DNA of 64,000 bases from Brucella tritici (GTDB lineage Bacteria > Pseudomonadota > Alphaproteobacteria > Rhizobiales > Rhizobiaceae): positions 22,078 to 86,077 of the forward strand of contig NZ_CADEAR010000014.1 in NCBI RefSeq assembly GCF_902825325.1, written 5' to 3'. Under the pieces are notes generated by a model. The model did not search any database. It saw only the letters and a program-made list of their open reading frames with translations, and was not told the DNA's origin. Position numbers and translations under genes: made by a program. Below, piece after piece: positions 61,601 to 64,000 of the stretch (within the stretch, counting starts at the first letter, position 1; each line of letters opens with the position of its first letter).

Positions 61601-63961
61601 GGTGGCGGTACGGGCGGCCTGAATGTTTCAGGCGCAGTCAGCGTCACGGGTCAATCGGGCGCGGCGGTATCACTTGGTTTGGGCGGGTTTGGCGGCGCGG
61701 GCGGCAATGCCGGGTCCGTTGATCTCGATGTTATCGGAACAGTCAATACATTCGGCGACCGTTCTACCGGCCTGATGGCTCAAAGCCTTGGCGGCGGCGG
61801 CGGTGTCGGCGGTACCAATATTTCCGGTTCTCTTGCTTTGACCAAGCCATCCGCATCAAGCACGATCTTTTCCGTTTCCGCTGGTGTCGGCGGCTTTGGC
61901 GGCGGTGGCGGCGATGCGAGGGCTGTCAGCCTTTCCTATACAGGCGCGCTGACCGCTCTGCCGCGCACCATTAATAGCGATGGCAGTGTCACGCTCAATG
62001 AAACGCAAGGCGCGGATGGTATTCTGGCGCAATCCATCGGCGGTGGCGGTGGCGATGGCGGCCTGAATGTCAGCGGTGGCGTCGCAATCAGCAGCAAGCC
62101 CGGCGAAGGCCAATCTGATAACAGCAAGTCCTACGGCGTGCTGATCGGCGTTGGTGGCTTTGGCGGTGTCGGTGGCGATGCGGGTACGGTCGATGTCAAT
62201 GTCGGGGATGGTAGCACCATCCTTGCCCATGGTACGGGACGTTCGGGCATCCTCGCACAGTCCATTGGCGGCGGCGGCGGCAATGGTGGCATGAATGTTT
62301 CTGGCGGGATCGTTTCGGATACATCGCTGATCGTCGGTGTTGGCGGTATGGGCGGCAATGCGGGCCGCGCGGACAATGTCAGCGTTACTGCGCGCGCCGA
62401 CATTCAGGTCACGACGGATCCCAGCGATTTCGGAAAACCGACCGACCAGACCTTTGAAACAAAACTGCGCGATGTATTGGGTAATTCGGTGGTCGACACC
62501 ACAACAGGACTGGTCGATTCATTCGGTCTCAAGTCGCTGTTCGTCGACCTCGGATTGTTTAATAGCGATGACAAACTACCTGACACAGAAGGTTCGGCTG
62601 GTATTCTGGCGCAATCCATCGGCGGTGGCGGTGGTAATGGTGGGCTGAACGTCTCAGGCGGTATAGCCCTCAGCAAAGACGGCAAGATCCCATCCATTAC
62701 ATTTGGTGTTGGCGGCTCGGGCGGCGCAGGCAACGTATCGGGCGATGTCAGCGTTGACCACGAAGGCACCATTGCGGTTGAGGGCAACTGGAAGCACGGC
62801 ATTCTGGCGCAATCTATAGGTGGCGGCGGCGGTAATGGCGCGCTCAATGTCAGCGGACAGTTGAACTGGGGCAGTTCCAACAGTTCCGGCGGTGCAACAG
62901 ATCTCAGCATCGTTGCAGGTCTTGGTGGCTATGGCGGTGTCGGCGCCGATGCTGGTAATGTCGATGTTGTTTCAAACGGCGACATCTCAACGAACGGCTA
63001 TCACTCCCGCGGTATCTTTGCCCAGTCGGTCGGCGGCGGCGGCGGTACTGGCGGTATCAATGTAACTGCAGTCGCGACCAAGGACAGCACACCGGTCGGT
63101 ATAGGCATTGGCGGTACAGGCACCAGCGGCGGCAATGCAGGTAATGTCACTGTCACGCGAGGAACTTCGCTTCAGTCGGCGGGACTGATCCTGACCGACG
63201 GCGTTGGTGCGCATGGTATCGAAGCAAGCAGTATTGGCGGTGGCGGTGGTGATGCCGGGATCAACGCAGTTCTCGGTATAAGCAAGACTACTGGCTCCGG
63301 TAGCGATAGCGGTTCTGCTGGCGACCGCAAGGAAACCGTCAATGATGGTGTGGATTCGTCGGCGGTCACCGGCATTACGGACACACTTGATAAGGCCGAA
63401 ACCTCGACCGGTGGGGGCGGCAGCGGAAGCAATAAAACCGTCAATTCCGCAATCATCGCGGTCGGTGGTTCTGCGGGCAATGCGGGCAATGGCGGTCAGG
63501 TGGATATCAGCCATTTTGGCGATATTGTTACCCTTCAGGACGGAAGCTACGGCGTCTTCGCACAATCGCTTGGCGGCGGCGGCGGTAACGCCGCATTTAA
63601 TGCCGGGCTGGTCTTTGAAACGGGAGATGCTTCCAAGAACAAGGGCTTCGGCATGGCTATCGGCGGCGGTACGGGCGCTGGCGGCACAGGAGGTAATGTC
63701 ACGGTCGATAATACCGGCATCGTTGATACGTTTGGTGATGACGCGCACGGCATTTTCGCGCAGTCGGTTGGCGGCGGCGGCGGTAATGCCGGTTATAACG
63801 TGCTCTCCACAGGTGGCGAAGATGGCAATATCGGCATCACCATCGGACGTGTTGGCGGTACTGGCGGTTCCGCTGGCGACGTCACAGTCAGAAGCGACAG
63901 TCTGATACGTACACAAGGCGACCTGTCCGACATCAGCGCCTTTGAGACAAAACTGGTTTAA
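55670..63961 (+). CDS. Giant glycine-rich repeat autotransporter-like surface protein
   Basis: A 2763-residue product. Export signal in the first 40 residues (basic start, hydrophobic QFAVMAGIYLTVG, cleavage near VLAA). After a non-repetitive region to about residue 175 come roughly 35 units of about 60-90 residues, each with a core like GIxAQSIGGGGGNGG, a variable NVSGxxS strand, and GVGGSGGxGGxG. Such passenger repeats are expected to fold into a long beta-helix on the cell surface, for adhesion or aggregation. Two inserts lack repeats (about 2245-2305 and 2540-2590). It stops mid-unit with no C-terminal beta-barrel, so it is either truncated or exported by a separate partner. Confidence 0.82.
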   Translation: MKIRKRARGHRSSAGLPMQFAVMAGIYLTVGNSSVLAADPPPAPSKTSSITQEVTNPLTGNTTTVTNLIVDPAGTPTAGTTAFVQTADGYTFLVKAKDEVFYNNDTPEPVAFTVVSISDGHAIIASPTALENVEIAVGLTTTDFNTNFNSSGSEGTLTPPVDVSGPNGVKQVYYGKNGKNGRAGALFVPPSSGGDGDAGPTNDKTLSTNVNATSSIGWEIGSVGGSGGKGGNSYASFWSGRDGGDGGAGGTVIATQAASSTIQTSGDNHYGIFAYSRSGEAGDGGSGYAAPGGGTGGHSANGGQVTVNQYGAISTNGINAHGIYALSVSNNGGNGGSQWGLVGEAGNGGYGGNGGQVDVNTFSGATVLTQQNYSNGIFAQSIGGSGGSAGTSGNLLVSLIGEADNGGNGGAVNVSNGGIIETHGLASRGIMAQSIGGGGGAGGTAAGLVALALGGVGSNGGSGGAVSVMNEGTGSIYTKGDLADGIMAQSIGGSGGQGTNAYGLVSIGGNGSKGGSGSDVSVSNFGRIVTEGDGARGIIAQSIGGGGGDGGSTGGMVAVGGSGSGGGDGAAVSVTNDGVIMTGGQDAMGIIAQSIGGGGGNGGSSVAVGAFVGVAVGGAGGKGGAGDQVKVTLSNSDASQPSRIVTAGDRSTGIIAQSIGGGGGNGGGALTATGGVFGAASIAVGGSGGVGGDGGTVILAGSGDAAVQTAGADAAGIILQSVGGGGGNGGYAISAAASGGLASASLAIGVGGSGAAGGHGGEVLVGTVDGSGNLVAPGFSGSVVTTGERSAGMIFQSVGGGGGNGGLAVAATAGGSLIVSGNLSVGIGGSGGTGGSGGLVRVYTDADITTRGNSSSALLAQSIGGGGGNGGGSIAGGVGGSAGVTVNVSVGVGGSGAGGGTGGAVDLIAGGDLIRTTGQFSTAVVAQSIGGGGGNGGYSIAAGLAGGGAGAGTVSVGVGGSAAGGGNGGAVNAHVDAVVTTEADDSGAILIQSIGGGGGNGGFSVAASGAGAGAGAGAVSVGLGGSGGAGGNGGAVSAHINNDVGTEGERAAGVVMQSIGGGGGNGGFSISGTLSGAGAGSGSVSVGLGGSGGSGGDGSTVTATVDGNITTEGKDSTAILAQSVGGGGGNGGFNVSGAVSGSGVGSGAVSVGLGGSGGTGAKGDTVTLTNNGSVWTQGDRSSGVVAQSIGGGGGNGGFDVSGSIAGAGTGTGTVSVGLGGDGAGGGNGGAVNATSNGEILTEGFASSGFVAQSIGGGGGNGGFNVSAGLSVAGVGAGSVGVGLGGSGAGGGNGLTVTAHTTANIETRGDASTGVLAQSVGGGGGNGGFNITPTVSGAGTGSGAISVGLGGSGAGGGNGGTVDLTVENDVLTHGTQSSGVVAQSIGGGGGNGGFNVSAAGTGAGTGSGAVGVGLGGSAGAGGTGGTVGSKVTGNLTTIGENSTALLVQSLGGGGGNGGMNVSATVAVAGTGAGGASVGIGGSGGAGGASGNATSVLIGDVITEGNGSGGVVVQSLGGGGGNGGLNVSGTVTAAGTGAGGVAVGLGGSGGDGGNAAAVDSTINGNVQTSGDDASGVVVQSAGGGGGNGAINIAAVVSLSGNGSGAASIGIGGSGGGGGDAGTAAGKMTGNVVTQGDRSAGVVVQSLGGGGGNGGINVSGAVSLAAQNSGAVGVGIGGFGGDGGHADTATNDFTGDVVTLGVDSTGVLVQSVGGGGGNGGINISGAVSIAGNGSGVAAVGIGGFGGSGGYAGDVTGSYSGNVFTFGDRSSGIVAQSLGGGGGNGGVNISGGLSVAPQLSGSLGLGIGGFGGDGGVAGSVDQTVIGYVQTLGDDSIGILSQSLGGGGGNGGLNVSGAVSLSRQTSAAVALGLGGFGGAGADAGALTASDVTGGVLTIGDRSSAIVTQSLGGGGGNGGMNVSGTVNLTQQSGGAASLGLGGFGGGGGNAGDVTSKVRVTADHDNITTIGDQSIGVMAQSVGGGGGTGGLNVSGAVSVTGQSGAAVSLGLGGFGGAGGNAGSVDLDVIGTVNTFGDRSTGLMAQSLGGGGGVGGTNISGSLALTKPSASSTIFSVSAGVGGFGGGGGDARAVSLSYTGALTALPRTINSDGSVTLNETQGADGILAQSIGGGGGDGGLNVSGGVAISSKPGEGQSDNSKSYGVLIGVGGFGGVGGDAGTVDVNVGDGSTILAHGTGRSGILAQSIGGGGGNGGMNVSGGIVSDTSLIVGVGGMGGNAGRADNVSVTARADIQVTTDPSDFGKPTDQTFETKLRDVLGNSVVDTTTGLVDSFGLKSLFVDLGLFNSDDKLPDTEGSAGILAQSIGGGGGNGGLNVSGGIALSKDGKIPSITFGVGGSGGAGNVSGDVSVDHEGTIAVEGNWKHGILAQSIGGGGGNGALNVSGQLNWGSSNSSGGATDLSIVAGLGGYGGVGADAGNVDVVSNGDISTNGYHSRGIFAQSVGGGGGTGGINVTAVATKDSTPVGIGIGGTGTSGGNAGNVTVTRGTSLQSAGLILTDGVGAHGIEASSIGGGGGDAGINAVLGISKTTGSGSDSGSAGDRKETVNDGVDSSAVTGITDTLDKAETSTGGGGSGSNKTVNSAIIAVGGSAGNAGNGGQVDISHFGDIVTLQDGSYGVFAQSLGGGGGNAAFNAGLVFETGDASKNKGFGMAIGGGTGAGGTGGNVTVDNTGIVDTFGDDAHGIFAQSVGGGGGNAGYNVLSTGGEDGNIGITIGRVGGTGGSAGDVTVRSDSLIRTQGDLSDISAFETKLV

Positions 63962-64000
63962 TTAAGAAGAGAGGATTTTTGGCTCATCATAGCTTTATCA

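Noticed and set aside
56340..63800. Regularly spaced repeats that could suggest a CRISPR array
   Set aside because: Spacing is about 180-260 bases, the repeats are coding and in frame, and units vary at third codon positions; no cas genes are present.

Overview
The window looks like part of a replicon from the Hyphomicrobiales, most likely the Brucella/Ochrobactrum group. This rests on protein families and gene style, dense ABC importers each paired with a GntR or LysR regulator, and two copies of the AGAGC...GCTCT extragenic palindromic repeat typical of that order (14011-14116 and 28231-28333). The species is inferred; no rRNA or tRNA gene is present to test it.

Region 1 (247-13911): a DMT-family permease, then a long plus-strand catabolic cluster. 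It has a PotD-like binding protein, an amidase, an M20 metallopeptidase, a GntR regulator, a PotABC-like importer, RidA, a DadA-like FAD oxidase, a DUF1028 protein, a nitrilase-superfamily amidohydrolase and a flavin monooxygenase. Together they suggest uptake and stepwise breakdown of an amide- or amine-containing compound. I know of no described pathway with this set, and it is the best candidate for an uncharacterised system.

Region 2 (14410-19719, minus): a small LptA-like periplasmic protein and a four-gene archaic (Csu-like) chaperone-usher pilus: pilin, chaperone, usher, two-domain tip adhesin.

Region 3 (20367-32890): sugar-acid catabolism. A DapA-family enzyme and an MFS carrier lie divergent from a GntR gene. 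Then come an SDR dehydrogenase and a DgoD-GalM-DgoA-DgoK-AraHGF operon divergent from a second GntR gene. The logic is import of galactose or arabinose, mutarotation, oxidation, dehydration, phosphorylation and aldol cleavage (De Ley-Doudoroff route).

Region 4 (33003-42075): an IS6-like transposase remnant, a third GntR gene, a Tat-exported binding protein with a CUT1-type importer, a second divergent DgoD homologue and a GMC oxidoreductase, ending against a convergent LysR gene.

Region 5 (42394-49253): a ugpBAEQC-type glycerol-3-phosphate/glycerophosphodiester uptake operon, divergent from a HAD phosphatase and a SorC-type regulator.

Region 6 (49254-54646): scarred DNA and small genes. It holds a decayed IS5-family transposase, a ccdAB toxin-antitoxin pair, a decayed phosphotransferase gene, three small exported or membrane proteins, a LysE-type exporter with a divergent LysR gene, and a hotdog thioesterase.

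Region 7 (54647-64000): about 1 kb without a recognisable gene, then one 8.3-kb reading frame for a 2763-residue autotransporter-like surface protein built of about 35 glycine-rich repeats. It stops inside a repeat, without a beta-barrel, 39 bases before the window ends.
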